Below, one piece after another: positions 7,962 to 16,199 of a stretch of DNA of 28,289 nucleotides. Numbering within the stretch: the stretch's first letter is position 1; each line of letters opens with the position of its first letter. The notes below the pieces were generated by a model. It was given only the letters and a program-made list of their open reading frames with translations, ran no database searches and had not been told where the DNA came from. Made by a program: the position numbers and the translations under genes. The stretch is from 2-01-FULL-49-22 sp036507655 (lineage in GTDB: Bacteria; Patescibacteriota; Saccharimonadia; Saccharimonadales; UBA10212): NCBI GenBank assembly GCA_036507655.1, contig DATCIS010000020.1, positions 1 to 28,289 on the forward strand, in the 5' to 3' direction.

Positions 7962-9176
7962 CTAATCGCCGATTTGCTTGCTTAGGCCGGCAATCGGGCC
8001 CATCACAGAGGCAGCTATCATTCCAACTAGGCTGCCTAAAACCACAATCATTAACGGCTCAATAATACTGGCTAGGCCTTCAATGACCGTGTCGACTTCT
8101 TCTTCATAAAAGTCGGCAACTTTTACTAAAATTTCATCGATTTTACCGGTCTCTTCGCCGACTTCCATCATCTGGCCGACAATCGGCGGGAAATATTGTG
8201 ACGCCAGCAATTGTTTGCCTAGCGGTTGGCCATTACGGACATTCTTGGCCACCCCTTCCAATTCTTTTTGGATGACGCGGTTACCAACAGCTTTGCCGGT
8301 TATTTCCAGCGAATCCAGGACCGACACGCCGGCGCCCATCAGCGATGAAAAAGTCCGAGCAAAGCGGGCAATGACGATTTTGGAAATAACTTTGCCAATA
8401 ATGGGCGTACGTAGCAGAAAGCTGTGAAAACGGTATTTGCCTTTTTCGGTGTTGATATAGCGACGGAGAAGAAAGGCAGCGACGACCACACCTATCAGAA
8501 TAAAGACTATATTGTGCTGTAAAAAACCGCTGATACCTATCATGACACGGGTGTAAATCGGCAATTGGGCATCCGGACCTCCAAGGTCAGTAATGATTTT
8601 GGAAATCTTAGGCATTATCACCAGCATGATGAGGAAGAAAGCCAAAACAGTAATAGATAAGATGACCAAGGGATAGGCCATAGCGCCTTTGACCTTGTGC
8701 CGGATAGAAGCGTCTTTTTCGACCTGGGTAGCCAGGCGTTTCATGATGTCGTCCAAAATACCGCCGGCTTCGCCGGCCCGCACCATGTTGACATAGACTT
8801 CCGAAAATACTTTCGGATGCTTGGCCATAGCATCACCCAGCGCGATTCCGCTCTCGACATCGTGGTTGATGTTAGAGACGACTTCCTTGAAGTATTTATT
8901 CTCGGCCTGCTCAGCCAGAGTTTCCAAGCTTTTAGGCAGGGGCACTCCGGCGCTTATCATGGTTGAGAGCTCACGACTAAAAACCACCAGGTCCTTTATC
9001 TTGACCTTGTTTTTGAAAGACATTCGTTGTTTTTTGGTCCCGACCTCGCGCAGCAGTAATGGCCGGCCGCCGTTTTTCCTAAGTTCGCTAATAGCTTCAT
9101 CGCGGCTGGGCGACGCCATAATGCCTGATATTTGCCGGCCATCTTTACTGAGGCTTACATAGTTAAACTGTGGCAT
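7962..9176 (-). CDS. pilC: Type IV pilus inner-membrane platform protein PilC
   Basis: A 404-residue GspF/PilC family protein with two T2SSF domains. The first includes FSRELSTMISAGVPLPKSLE and VRAGEAGGILDDIMKRLA. The second includes ARTFSSLMGAGVSVLDSLE and MEVGEETGKIDEILVKVADF, ending in a membrane segment (SIIEPLMIVVLGSLVGMIAA). Further hydrophobic segments lie around residues 168-190 and 215-236. PilC is the inner-membrane core on which PilB acts to insert pilins. It starts 4 nt after the pilB stop and is followed, before the pilin gene, by the pilin promoter. Confidence 0.96.
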   Translation of the reverse strand: MPQFNYVSLSKDGRQISGIMASPSRDEAISELRKNGGRPLLLREVGTKKQRMSFKNKVKIKDLVVFSRELSTMISAGVPLPKSLETLAEQAENKYFKEVVSNINHDVESGIALGDAMAKHPKVFSEVYVNMVRAGEAGGILDDIMKRLATQVEKDASIRHKVKGAMAYPLVILSITVLAFFLIMLVIMPKISKIITDLGGPDAQLPIYTRVMIGISGFLQHNIVFILIGVVVAAFLLRRYINTEKGKYRFHSFLLRTPIIGKVISKIVIARFARTFSSLMGAGVSVLDSLEITGKAVGNRVIQKELEGVAKNVRNGQPLGKQLLASQYFPPIVGQMMEVGEETGKIDEILVKVADFYEEEVDTVIEGLASIIEPLMIVVLGSLVGMIAASVMGPIAGLSKQIGD

Positions 9177-9180
9177 TGGG

Positions 9181-10980
9181 CTATCTCTCTGATGTGACGC
9201 GCATTACTTCTTCAAGCGTCGTCTGGCCCCGCAAGGCTTTAATCAAGCCATCGGTTTGCATACTCACCATACCTTCCTTGATAGCTTGTTCCTGGATATG
9301 ATCGGCGCTGTAGCGGGCAATTATCAGTTTTTGAATATCGCTGCTCATCTGCAGCACCTCATAAATACCTAAACGGCCGCGGAAAGACTGGTTACTGCCG
9401 CCCTTTATGCGCCAGAGCTTTTTGAGGGTGGTAACGCTTGTAGATGGTTGGCTGTCTTCGGAGGCTTTATCGCCTTCGCCGCTCGTCCGGTTAATGTGCG
9501 ATCTGATGGCTTCTGTCTCGAGATTATGTAAGCGGGCAAAATCTTCGGCTGTCTTTATACCGAAACGGCTTTGGATTCGGGCCAGGGTGGCGATATCTGG
9601 TTCATAGCTTTCAACAGTTTCCGGTATCAAGCGCCGTACCAAACGCTGGGCCACCACAACTCTTACAGTACTGGCAATCAGGAACGGCTCTACACCCATA
9701 TCTAGCAGGCGGGGCAGGCAGGTAGCGGCGTTGTTGGTGTGAAGCGTACTAAAAACCAAGTGGCCAGTCAGGGCGGCCTGGACGGCGAGGTTGGCGGTCT
9801 CGGAGTCGCGGATCTCGCCGACCATTATGATGTTGGGATCTTGGCGCAGCAGGGCGCGCAGGCCATTGGCAAAAGTCATGTTGGCGGCCGGGTTAACTTG
9901 GACCTGATTAACTCCCGGAATCTTATACTCTACCGGATCCTCAACGGTGCTAATATTGACCGATGGCTGATTAAGACGGCTCAAGATACTGAACAAAGAG
10001 GTGCTTTTACCTGAGCCGGTTGGGCCGGTAAACAGCACCATGCCATGCGGGCGGGTAAGGGCGGTTTCCAGATTTTCCAGACTCGTACCCCAGAAACCTA
10101 ACTCCTCCAAAGTGCTGGCTTTTGACGACTCGTTAAGAATCCTCAAGACCACTTTCTCGCCATCGACAATTGGCAGAGTGCTGACACGCAAAGCGTACTC
10201 ACCGCTACCGATGTTAACTTTAAAGCGGCCGTCTTGGGGAGCCCGGCGTTCGTCTATCTTTAGATTTGACAGAATTTTTATACGGCTTACCAGGCTTAAG
10301 ATTACTTTTTTGGGTAATTTGTTAGTCTCGCGCAACTGGCCGTCAATGCGATAGCGGACGCTAATGTAATCCTCGTGCGGCTCGATATGAATGTCGCTGG
10401 CACTCTGTTTAATGGCATCCTCGATTATCAAGTTGACAGTTTGGGCAATCGGGCTATCTTCGGCGACATCCTCCTCTGCAATCGCTTCTTCAGCTTCGGC
10501 TGTCGCAATATCACTACTGGCAATCACCTGCGTCAGCTCACCACTAATATTGCTGCGGTATTGGTCAAGGGCGGCTAAGATATTAGAACGAGTAGCGATG
10601 CAAACCTTGATATTGGTACCGAGCTGCTTTTGTAAAAAGTTGAGTGCCTGGACATCCTCCGGGTCTTCCATGGCCAGCAGTTTGCTGCCGTCCTCGCGCA
10701 CGTCAAAGACGATAGCGTTATATTGACGGGCGATTCTTTCCGGAATTAGCTTGAGTACCTCTTTGCGCAGATTTCGGGGGATTAGCTCGACAAAAGGCAC
10801 ATCAATACGGGTGGCATAAGCCGCGGTCAATTCTTTTTCCGATATCAAGCCGCTGGCAATAGCTACATCTTGCAGAGTTTTATTATCTGTTTCCTGCTGC
10901 TGCAGGTTTTTTATTTGTTCGTCTTTGAGCTTGCCACTGCTTTTAAGTAAATCAAGTACGACGGCGTCGCTGGTGCGCAT
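9181..10980 (-). CDS. pilB: Pilus extension ATPase PilB (GspE family)
   Basis: A protein of about 599 residues that powers pilin polymerisation. Numbered from the upstream ATG at 10986, an N-terminal MshEN/GspE-N-type domain covers about 10-150, Walker A GPTGSGKST is at 321-329, the Asp box STVEDPVEY follows, Walker B NIIMVGEIRD is near 385-394, and the His box GHLVFSTLHTN is near 408. In many PilB/GspE proteins a zinc-binding Cys cluster follows the QRLVR motif. Here that region reads QRLVRRLIPETVESYEP, with no cysteines. I prefer the second ATG (10980), because a TATACT box at 10988-10993 would place the transcript start at or next to it. No PilT retraction ATPase is in the window. Confidence 0.95.
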   Translation of the reverse strand: MRTSDAVVLDLLKSSGKLKDEQIKNLQQQETDNKTLQDVAIASGLISEKELTAAYATRIDVPFVELIPRNLRKEVLKLIPERIARQYNAIVFDVREDGSKLLAMEDPEDVQALNFLQKQLGTNIKVCIATRSNILAALDQYRSNISGELTQVIASSDIATAEAEEAIAEEDVAEDSPIAQTVNLIIEDAIKQSASDIHIEPHEDYISVRYRIDGQLRETNKLPKKVILSLVSRIKILSNLKIDERRAPQDGRFKVNIGSGEYALRVSTLPIVDGEKVVLRILNESSKASTLEELGFWGTSLENLETALTRPHGMVLFTGPTGSGKSTSLFSILSRLNQPSVNISTVEDPVEYKIPGVNQVQVNPAANMTFANGLRALLRQDPNIIMVGEIRDSETANLAVQAALTGHLVFSTLHTNNAATCLPRLLDMGVEPFLIASTVRVVVAQRLVRRLIPETVESYEPDIATLARIQSRFGIKTAEDFARLHNLETEAIRSHINRTSGEGDKASEDSQPSTSVTTLKKLWRIKGGSNQSFRGRLGIYEVLQMSSDIQKLIIARYSADHIQEQAIKEGMVSMQTDGLIKALRGQTTLEEVMRVTSER

Positions 10981-11062
10981 AACCATAAGTATAAAGGAAC
11001 TGTGCTTACTTTTTAAACATCAGCAATTTTCATTCAGCTGAGCAATCGCTATAGTCTGTTGG

Positions 11063-11077
11063 TATAATTGTTAGGAG
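11063..11077 (+). promoter_or_regulatory. -10 box and ribosome-binding site of recA
   Basis: TATAAT at 11063-11068 is a consensus -10 element and AGGAG at 11073-11077 lies 8 nt before the recA ATG. The -35 region is weak and I cannot pick a single hexamer. I see no obvious LexA-type palindrome here. Confidence 0.65.
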
Positions 11078-11085
11078 AAGAGTAG

Positions 11086-12123
11086 ATGGGAGTTGTAATG
11101 ACGGACAAGGCTAAGGATGATTCGGTAAAAACAGCCGGCAGCGGTAAATCGCAGGCACTTAACTTGGCGGTTAGCCAGATAGAAAAGCAATTTGGCAGCG
11201 GTTCAATTATGCGCTTGGGCGACACTAGCAAAATTCATATCGAGACTATATCTACCGGCAGCTTAAGCTTGGATATCGCGCTCGGTGGTGGCTTGCCAAA
11301 GGGCAGGGTGATTGAAATCTATGGCCCGGAAGCATCAGGTAAGACCACAGTTTGTTTACACGCCGTGGCAGAAGTTCAAAAATCAGGCGGCACAGCGGCC
11401 TATATCGATGCTGAGCATGCTCTTGACCCCGGATACGCCAAACGCCTGGGGGTAGACATCGATAAATTATTAATATCGCAGCCAGACAGCGGCGAACAAG
11501 CGCTGGAAGTCGTCGAGACTCTGGTGCGTTCCAACGCTGTCGATATTATCGTTGTTGACTCGGTAGCGGCGTTGGTGCCGCAGGCCGAGATTGAAGGCGA
11601 CATGGGCGATGCCGTAATGGGTATGCAGGCCCGGCTGATGAGCCAAGCACTACGCAAGCTCACGGGAGTTATCAGTCGTACTAAATGCACGGTTATGTTT
11701 GTCAACCAGCTGCGTATGAAGATTGGCGTAATGTTCGGCAACCCCGAGACGACTACCGGCGGCCAGGCGCTCAAATTCTATTCGAGCGTCCGAATGGACA
11801 TCCGCCGAATCAGCCAGATAAAGCAGGCCGACACCGTGATTGGCAACCACGTGCGCGTCAAGGTGGTTAAGAACAAAGTTGCGCCGCCATTCCGCGAGGC
11901 CGAGTTTGACATTATGTATAACGAGGGCATTAGCCGCCAGGGCGACCTGATTGATTTAGCGACTACCCACGGAGTGGTAGATAAAGCCGGGGCTTGGTAC
12001 GAATACGAAGGCCAGAAAATCGCCCAAGGCCGCGAAGCCGCTAAGCAGTATTTACGCGACAATCCTAAAGTCTTTGAAGAAATAGCCAAAAAGACCCGGG
12101 CCACCGCCGAAAAAGCCGAATAA
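11086..12123 (+). CDS. recA: Recombinase RecA
   Basis: A 345-residue RecA that forms the nucleoprotein filament for homologous recombination. Visible are Walker A GPEASGKTT (residues 80-88), Walker B VDIIVVDSVAALVP, the L1 region EGDMGDAVMGMQARLMSQAL, L2 around RMKIGVMFGNPETTTGGQAL, and the C-terminal domain ending KKTRATAEKAE without a long acidic tail. The ATG at 11086 has AGGAG 8 nt upstream. A second ATG at 11098 (MTDKAKDD) also has GGAG in front of it and could be used. It is followed 30 nt later by a YdjM-like gene and then recX, which regulates RecA. Confidence 0.98.
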   Translation: MGVVMTDKAKDDSVKTAGSGKSQALNLAVSQIEKQFGSGSIMRLGDTSKIHIETISTGSLSLDIALGGGLPKGRVIEIYGPEASGKTTVCLHAVAEVQKSGGTAAYIDAEHALDPGYAKRLGVDIDKLLISQPDSGEQALEVVETLVRSNAVDIIVVDSVAALVPQAEIEGDMGDAVMGMQARLMSQALRKLTGVISRTKCTVMFVNQLRMKIGVMFGNPETTTGGQALKFYSSVRMDIRRISQIKQADTVIGNHVRVKVVKNKVAPPFREAEFDIMYNEGISRQGDLIDLATTHGVVDKAGAWYEYEGQKIAQGREAAKQYLRDNPKVFEEIAKKTRATAEKAE

Positions 12124-12153
12124 GCAGCCACCTGTATCTGTTATCATTGAGCC

Positions 12154-12609
12154 ATGACGGGTATTAACCACGCAATAACTGGTGCTTTGGTGGCTGTAGT
12201 GATTAAGGAACCGGCGCTGGCACTGCCGGCGGCTTTGCTGAGCCATTTTGTAATTGATGCTATTCCTCATTACGACCACAGGGATCTAATGCCCAACCCG
12301 CGAGCCTATAAGACAGTTTTAGTACTAGACGCCATCCTGAGCGTAGGTTTAATCGTGTTTTTAGCGCTCACGCTCAACGAATCGGCCTGGCTAATAATCG
12401 CCGGCGGTTTTTTGGGTATAGCGCCCGACCTTATGTGGCTGCCCGCAATTGCACAGGGCCGGGTCGCCCCTAGAAACAAAGGGAATTTTCTTCATCAGGT
12501 ACGAAGATTTCATGCCTGGATACAGTGGAGCGAAGGTCCGCGCGGACTTTATGTCGAGATCGCTTGGTTCGGCTTGGTGTTCATCCTGATATGGAATGTA
12601 GGGAGATGA
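12154..12609 (+). CDS. YdjM/DUF457-like membrane protein (putative metal-dependent hydrolase)
   Basis: A 151-residue, mostly hydrophobic protein. The N-terminal pattern NHAITGALVA, then LSHFVIDAIPHYDHRD, places His and Asp residues (H6, H31, D35, H39, H42) as in the LexA-regulated inner-membrane YdjM/DUF457 family, often annotated as membrane-bound metal-dependent hydrolases. A C-terminal His-containing stretch (FLHQVRRFHAWIQWSEGP) and a last hydrophobic helix follow. It sits between recA and recX, and its TGA stop overlaps the recX ATG by 4 nt. A TATCAT at 12142-12147 lies 6 nt before the ATG. The biochemical activity of the family is not established. Confidence 0.7.
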   Translation: MTGINHAITGALVAVVIKEPALALPAALLSHFVIDAIPHYDHRDLMPNPRAYKTVLVLDAILSVGLIVFLALTLNESAWLIIAGGFLGIAPDLMWLPAIAQGRVAPRNKGNFLHQVRRFHAWIQWSEGPRGLYVEIAWFGLVFILIWNVGR

Positions 12610-13217
12610 AGATAACGGTCATCAAGCAACAAGCCAAAAATCCAGAAAGAGTAAGTGTTTTTGTTGATGGAAAATACGAGTTTTCCTTGAGTTTCGATGA
12701 GCTGCTGCAGCAAAAGTTAAAAAACGGCTATGAACTCGAAAAAGCCGATATTAAGCGGCTAAAAAAAATTTCAGCCGATGGCAAATTGAGATTGAGGGCA
12801 GTGGAATGGCTGCTCAATCGGCCGCACTCGACGCGCGAATTCCATGATTACCTGTACCGCAAAAAAGCCGAGCCGGAGCTAATAGACGCGTTTATTAAAG
12901 ACTTTTCCGCCAGGGGCTATCTGGATGATCATAAATTTGGTATTTGGTTTATTGAACTGCAAAAACGTAGAAGCAAAAGCAACCGCGCTCTACGAGCAGA
13001 ATTATTCAAAAAAGGACTGGGCAGGGAACTGATTGACGAGCTGCTATCTGGCGAATCCGGCGATGAAGCCGAGCGGCTTAAAGCGCTGATTGAGAAAAAA
13101 AGAAAACTTCTCCGCTTTCGTAATGACCCGCAAAAGCTTGCACAATACTTGACACGTCAAGGATTTAGCTGGCAGCTGGTAAAACGACTATTAGCCCCCG
13201 ATGAGTTAGAAGATTAA
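12606..13217 (+). CDS. recX: Regulatory protein RecX
   Basis: A 203-residue RecX, a modulator of RecA filaments. It contains three-helix repeats typical of the family: LRAVEWLLNRPHSTREFHDYL, IDAFIKDFSARGYLDDHKFG, RALRAELFKKGLGRELIDEL, and the C-terminal LAQYLTRQGFSWQLVKRLL. The frame extends upstream to 12525 inside the YdjM-like gene, but the start at 12606 (MKITVIKQQ) is preferred because it has GGGAG just upstream and overlaps the previous stop as ATGA. The stop TAA (13215-13217) shares bases with the stop of the convergent PRC-barrel gene. Confidence 0.93.
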   Translation: MKITVIKQQAKNPERVSVFVDGKYEFSLSFDELLQQKLKNGYELEKADIKRLKKISADGKLRLRAVEWLLNRPHSTREFHDYLYRKKAEPELIDAFIKDFSARGYLDDHKFGIWFIELQKRRSKSNRALRAELFKKGLGRELIDELLSGESGDEAERLKALIEKKRKLLRFRNDPQKLAQYLTRQGFSWQLVKRLLAPDELED

Positions 13218-13750
13218 TTCGATGATATGACAGCACCGGCCGGCACGGCCATCTCTTTGGCTGCCTCTTTAACCTCGGCGTCTCGAACCAGAATGTAGTT
13301 ATCCGTTACTTCTAAAATCTGCGTCCTGTCAATCAGTAACGTATCCTGTGAACTAAAAATTTTGGTCACTGGCCGGGCCACATAGAGCTTTTGCACGAAC
13401 ATACCCTCGTTATAAGAAAAATCGCTGACCCTACCCAGTTTTTGGCTCTTTGTCCTGACTGTCTTGTCGATAAGTTGGAATTTGATATTTAAGATTTCGC
13501 GGTGGCGTACCAAATCCTCGGTTGAGCTCAAGACGTCGTCGTCATTCACGGCCAAACCCTGCGGCATCAGCTCGCGGACGTCTTCAGCCAGCAGCACCAA
13601 CCGGTCTCGGCCGCCGCGCGGGTTGCACCACCAGCCCAGAACCTTCAAATTATGGGGGTTGATTATCGGTTCGAGAGCCACGGCAATCTGAACGCCGGTG
13701 CGCAGGCTCATCACCGGCCGGTTAAACAGGCTCTTGCTCATGTAAAGCAT
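13214..13750 (-). CDS. PRC-barrel domain protein
   Basis: A protein of about 178 residues with two PRC-barrel-like modules: SLFNRPVMSLRTGVQIAVAL to VVNPH-type strands near the N-terminus, and VRTKSQKLGRVSDFSYNEG with ILEVTDNYILVRD later. PRC barrels occur in RimM, photosynthetic reaction centres and small stand-alone proteins, where they bind RNA or protein partners. The frame runs back to 13837, but that region belongs to repeat R2. ATG at 13750 or 13741 is more likely, with a TATACT box at 13757-13762 six nt before the first. It is convergent with recX and shares the TTAA stop. The specific role is unknown. Confidence 0.75.
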   Translation of the reverse strand: MLYMSKSLFNRPVMSLRTGVQIAVALEPIINPHNLKVLGWWCNPRGGRDRLVLLAEDVRELMPQGLAVNDDDVLSSTEDLVRHREILNIKFQLIDKTVRTKSQKLGRVSDFSYNEGMFVQKLYVARPVTKIFSSQDTLLIDRTQILEVTDNYILVRDAEVKEAAKEMAVPAGAVISSN

Positions 13751-13777
13751 AACCTCAGTATACCCCCGCCGCGACTC

Positions 13778-13935
13778 ACACGCCACACCGGCCTGCTGTC
13801 CGGCGGAGCCGGACACTCGCCGGCGTTCTTGACGCACTACTGCGTCAGAAGCTGCGCTACTCCTCCGCTGTATTTCATATACAGCTCAGTCCGTTGCTGG
13901 CTTCTTCCTTATACTGCGCACAAGCGTGTGAGTCG
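13778..13935 (+). ncRNA. Structured repeat R2, copy 2
   Basis: Matches 1611-1772 in the same strand sense. Helices are CCGGC (13788-13792) with GCCGG (13819-13823) enclosing the hairpin TGTCCGGC-gga-GCCGGACA, then GACGCA 13831-13836 with TGCGTC 13841-13846, CTGTAT 13868-13873 with ATACAG 13879-13884, and AGAAGC 13847-13852 with GCTTCT 13900-13905. Here the element lies between the divergent PRC-barrel and lamin-tail genes rather than after a gene end. The frame of the PRC-barrel gene running into it is most likely not translated. Confidence 0.6.
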
Positions 13936-13963
13936 CGCTAAAAAGAATTATTAGCACGAGCAC

Positions 13964-13991
13964 TTGCTTAAGATAGACTCAGGCGTAAAAT
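13964..13991 (+). promoter_or_regulatory. Promoter of the lamin-tail-domain gene
   Basis: TTGCTT (13964-13969) and TAAAAT (13986-13991) are separated by 16 nt. Only 8 nt separate the -10 box from the ATG at 14000, implying a leaderless or nearly leaderless mRNA. The TTG that could open the frame at 13964 is part of the -35 box. Confidence 0.6.
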
Positions 13992-13999
13992 TGAATTTA

Positions 14000-15814
14000 A
14001 TGAAGAAATATTTTGTAATAGTATTTCTTATGCTTTTGGAGGTTGGTTATACTTGGAACCTGCAATCGATTACGCTGGCCGACACCCCGCTAGCTAAGGA
14101 ACTGACGATTAACCAGATTAAGCTAACCGGTGACGAATTTTTGGTTTTACGTAACGCTACAAACGCTAACCTGCAACTAAATAACTACTGGTTGCAATAT
14201 TTCAACGACTTCGACTTGTCGCGTACCAGCTCGGCTTCTTCATCCCAGCTTCCGGCAGTTTGGTTACAGCCGGGGCAGGGAATCATGCTAGCAGTCGGGA
14301 CGGCGGCTGCCTGTGGGCCGGTTTGGATCTCTAAACTGCCATTTAGTTTGAAAGATTCAGCCGGCATGCTGCAGATACTCAACCTCAGCCAAACCGGTGG
14401 TATTATCGGCTATAAACCCGAGGACCAGGTCTCGTGGAGTTCCAAAACATCTGACGCAGTTGACATCAAAGGTGTTTCAGGCTCGGCAGCGACGCAAATT
14501 TATTACAAAACCGAAACCGGCTGGGCGTCTGCGGCTACTCCTCCGGGCTGCTCATCAGCATCAGCCTCGACTTCGCCATCTACGAACACTCCTGATACGC
14601 TTACGCAGTCCAGCACTTCGCCGCCATCAATTTTGCTGAGCGAGAGTAACGAAGGTGCATCAGCCTCGGGTATCCCAGCAGTTGACTATGGATTGATAGC
14701 ACCACAGTTATCGGAAATCTTACCAAACCCTGGTTCACCCAGAACTGATGCTAACGACGAGTATATTGAGCTGTATAACCCCAATGACAAAGCTTTTGAT
14801 TTAAGCGGATTCAAGCTACAGACGGGTTCTGGTGGTAGTTACACTTTCCCTGATGGCCAGTTCAGCCTCCAGCCGAAAGAATTCAAGGCTTTCTACTCTT
14901 CTGTAACCAATCTGTCCTTATCGAATACCGGCAGCTCAGTTAAGTTTTTGAGCCCGGCCGGCGATGTTCTTGGTACGAGTGATGCTTACTCTGACGCCCA
15001 GGATGATTACGCCTGGATTTTTTCCGACGGCTTGTGGCAATGGACTAGCGCGCCTTCGCCGGACGTTCGTAATATTGCCAGCTCGCCTGCCAGCAATAAC
15101 GGCCTGAGTACTAACAGTGCCGTTTTGCCATCTGCCACCACCGCCAACCAGTCTTATCCGGCTTTGGCGATCTCCGAGTTGCTGCCTAATCCCAAATCAC
15201 CCCAGACAGATGCCGAGAATGAGTTCATCGAAATCTATAACCCCAACAAAACGATGGTCAACCTGGCGGGTTATACTCTCGTAACCGGTAGCCAAGATAA
15301 CCATAAATACACTATTAAAGAGGGTTCGATTGAACCGGGAGCATATAAGGTTTTCTACAGTTCAGCAACTGGCTTAACGTTAAGCAACAGCGAAGGCCGC
15401 GCCAAAATTTTAACGCCCAGCGACGTACAGATTGATGCGACCGGCGATTATGTCAAGGCTCCGGAAGGCCAATCATGGATTTACTCAGGCGGCAAATGGC
15501 AATGGACTACCGCCCCAACACCAGGCCGATTCAATACCTTCATGGCTCCGGCTAATGCCAGCTCAAGCACGGTCGGGAATCGCTCGAATGCCGCTAACAA
15601 CAACCCAAGCGGTTCCAATGGCGCAAACGGCAAATCGGCTTCTCTACATCCAATGATACTTGCCGGCATCGGCGGTGCGGCCTTACTATATGCCCTGTAT
15701 GAGTACCGTCATGACGTGGCAAACCAGCTCTACCGGCTCCGCCGAAACCGAGTGGCTGGGCGAGTTGCTGGGCAAACTGCTCAGACCCCCGGCGGTGGTG
15801 GAGTTGCGTTCTGA
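14000..15814 (+). CDS. Secreted membrane-anchored protein with lamin-tail domains
   Basis: A 604-residue protein starting MKKYFVIVFLMLLEVGY, a clear signal peptide ending near LADT. Two lamin-tail (LTD) domains begin at about residues 233 (LSEILPNPGSPRTDANDEYI) and 388 (ISELLPNPKSPQTDAENEFI). Both carry the ExxLYNPN-type strand and a W-rich end (WIFSDGLWQWTSAPSPD, WIYSGGKWQWTTAPTPG). A weaker, degenerate copy starts near residue 32 (LTINQIKLTGDEFLVLRNAT). Ser/Thr/Ala-rich linkers separate them. A C-terminal membrane helix (about 549-567) and a basic tail anchor it, without an LPxTG motif. LTDs of bacterial surface proteins probably bind ligands or nucleic acid at the envelope, but the function here is unknown. 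Its last 104 nt overlap tsaE in another frame. Confidence 0.88.
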   Translation: MKKYFVIVFLMLLEVGYTWNLQSITLADTPLAKELTINQIKLTGDEFLVLRNATNANLQLNNYWLQYFNDFDLSRTSSASSSQLPAVWLQPGQGIMLAVGTAAACGPVWISKLPFSLKDSAGMLQILNLSQTGGIIGYKPEDQVSWSSKTSDAVDIKGVSGSAATQIYYKTETGWASAATPPGCSSASASTSPSTNTPDTLTQSSTSPPSILLSESNEGASASGIPAVDYGLIAPQLSEILPNPGSPRTDANDEYIELYNPNDKAFDLSGFKLQTGSGGSYTFPDGQFSLQPKEFKAFYSSVTNLSLSNTGSSVKFLSPAGDVLGTSDAYSDAQDDYAWIFSDGLWQWTSAPSPDVRNIASSPASNNGLSTNSAVLPSATTANQSYPALAISELLPNPKSPQTDAENEFIEIYNPNKTMVNLAGYTLVTGSQDNHKYTIKEGSIEPGAYKVFYSSATGLTLSNSEGRAKILTPSDVQIDATGDYVKAPEGQSWIYSGGKWQWTTAPTPGRFNTFMAPANASSSTVGNRSNAANNNPSGSNGANGKSASLHPMILAGIGGAALLYALYEYRHDVANQLYRLRRNRVAGRVAGQTAQTPGGGGVAF

Positions 15815-16199
15815 TTTGGGAGGCGGCAAGACTACTTTTGTAAAAGGCCTGGCGCGCGGCGTGGGCAGTGGCAATACCGTAACCAGCCCCTCTTTTACGC
15901 TAAACCAAATTTATCGTGCCAAAAATGGCACCCGCATAGCTCACTACGACTTTTACAGATTGAATAAGGCCGGTATCATGGCCGATGAGCTGGCCGAATC
16001 ACTGCAGGACGACAAGACAATCACGGTTGTCGAGTGGGGAGATATTATTGAAGATGTTCTACCGGAGGACAGGACAGCTGTCGAATTTAAACCGGTTCCG
16101 ACCAGTACGGATGAACGCCAAATCATTTTTTATTACCCGGAAAGCCAATCTGGATTATTCAAACAGCTGGAAACAGAGAGGATAAAAATCAAGCCATGA
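15711..16199 (+). CDS. tsaE: tRNA t6A synthesis ATPase TsaE
   Basis: A 162-residue P-loop ATPase that supports threonylcarbamoyl transfer to A37 of ANN-decoding tRNAs with TsaB/TsaD. Visible are the Walker A-type DLGGGKTTFVKG (G37-T42), switch-like TSPSFTLNQIY, HYDFYRL, and the VVEWGDIIEDVLPED motif. The frame is open from 15660, but MTWQTSSTGSAETEWLG at 15711 matches the normal TsaE N-terminus (an ATG at 15699 is possible). It therefore starts inside the lamin-tail gene, overlapping it by about 104 nt. The TGA stop overlaps the tsaB ATG by 4 nt. No TsaD gene is seen nearby. Confidence 0.92.
   Translation: MTWQTSSTGSAETEWLGELLGKLLRPPAVVELRSDLGGGKTTFVKGLARGVGSGNTVTSPSFTLNQIYRAKNGTRIAHYDFYRLNKAGIMADELAESLQDDKTITVVEWGDIIEDVLPEDRTAVEFKPVPTSTDERQIIFYYPESQSGLFKQLETERIKIKP

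Noticed and set aside
13144..13165. Palindrome-like AATACTTGAC-ac-GTCAAGGATT in recX
   Set aside because: It resembles the dispersed palindrome but has a mismatch and a different reading phase, and it encodes YLTRQGF, a normal conserved RecX motif. Kept out of the repeat family pending genome-wide counts.
13751..13837. N-terminal extension of the PRC-barrel gene to 13837
   Set aside because: The extension is the translation of R2 and lies upstream of a TATACT box. The ATG at 13750 or 13741 fits better.
13964..13999. TTG start at 13964 for the lamin-tail gene
   Set aside because: The TTG is part of a good -35 box. MKKYFV at 14000 begins a proper signal peptide 8 nt after the -10 box.
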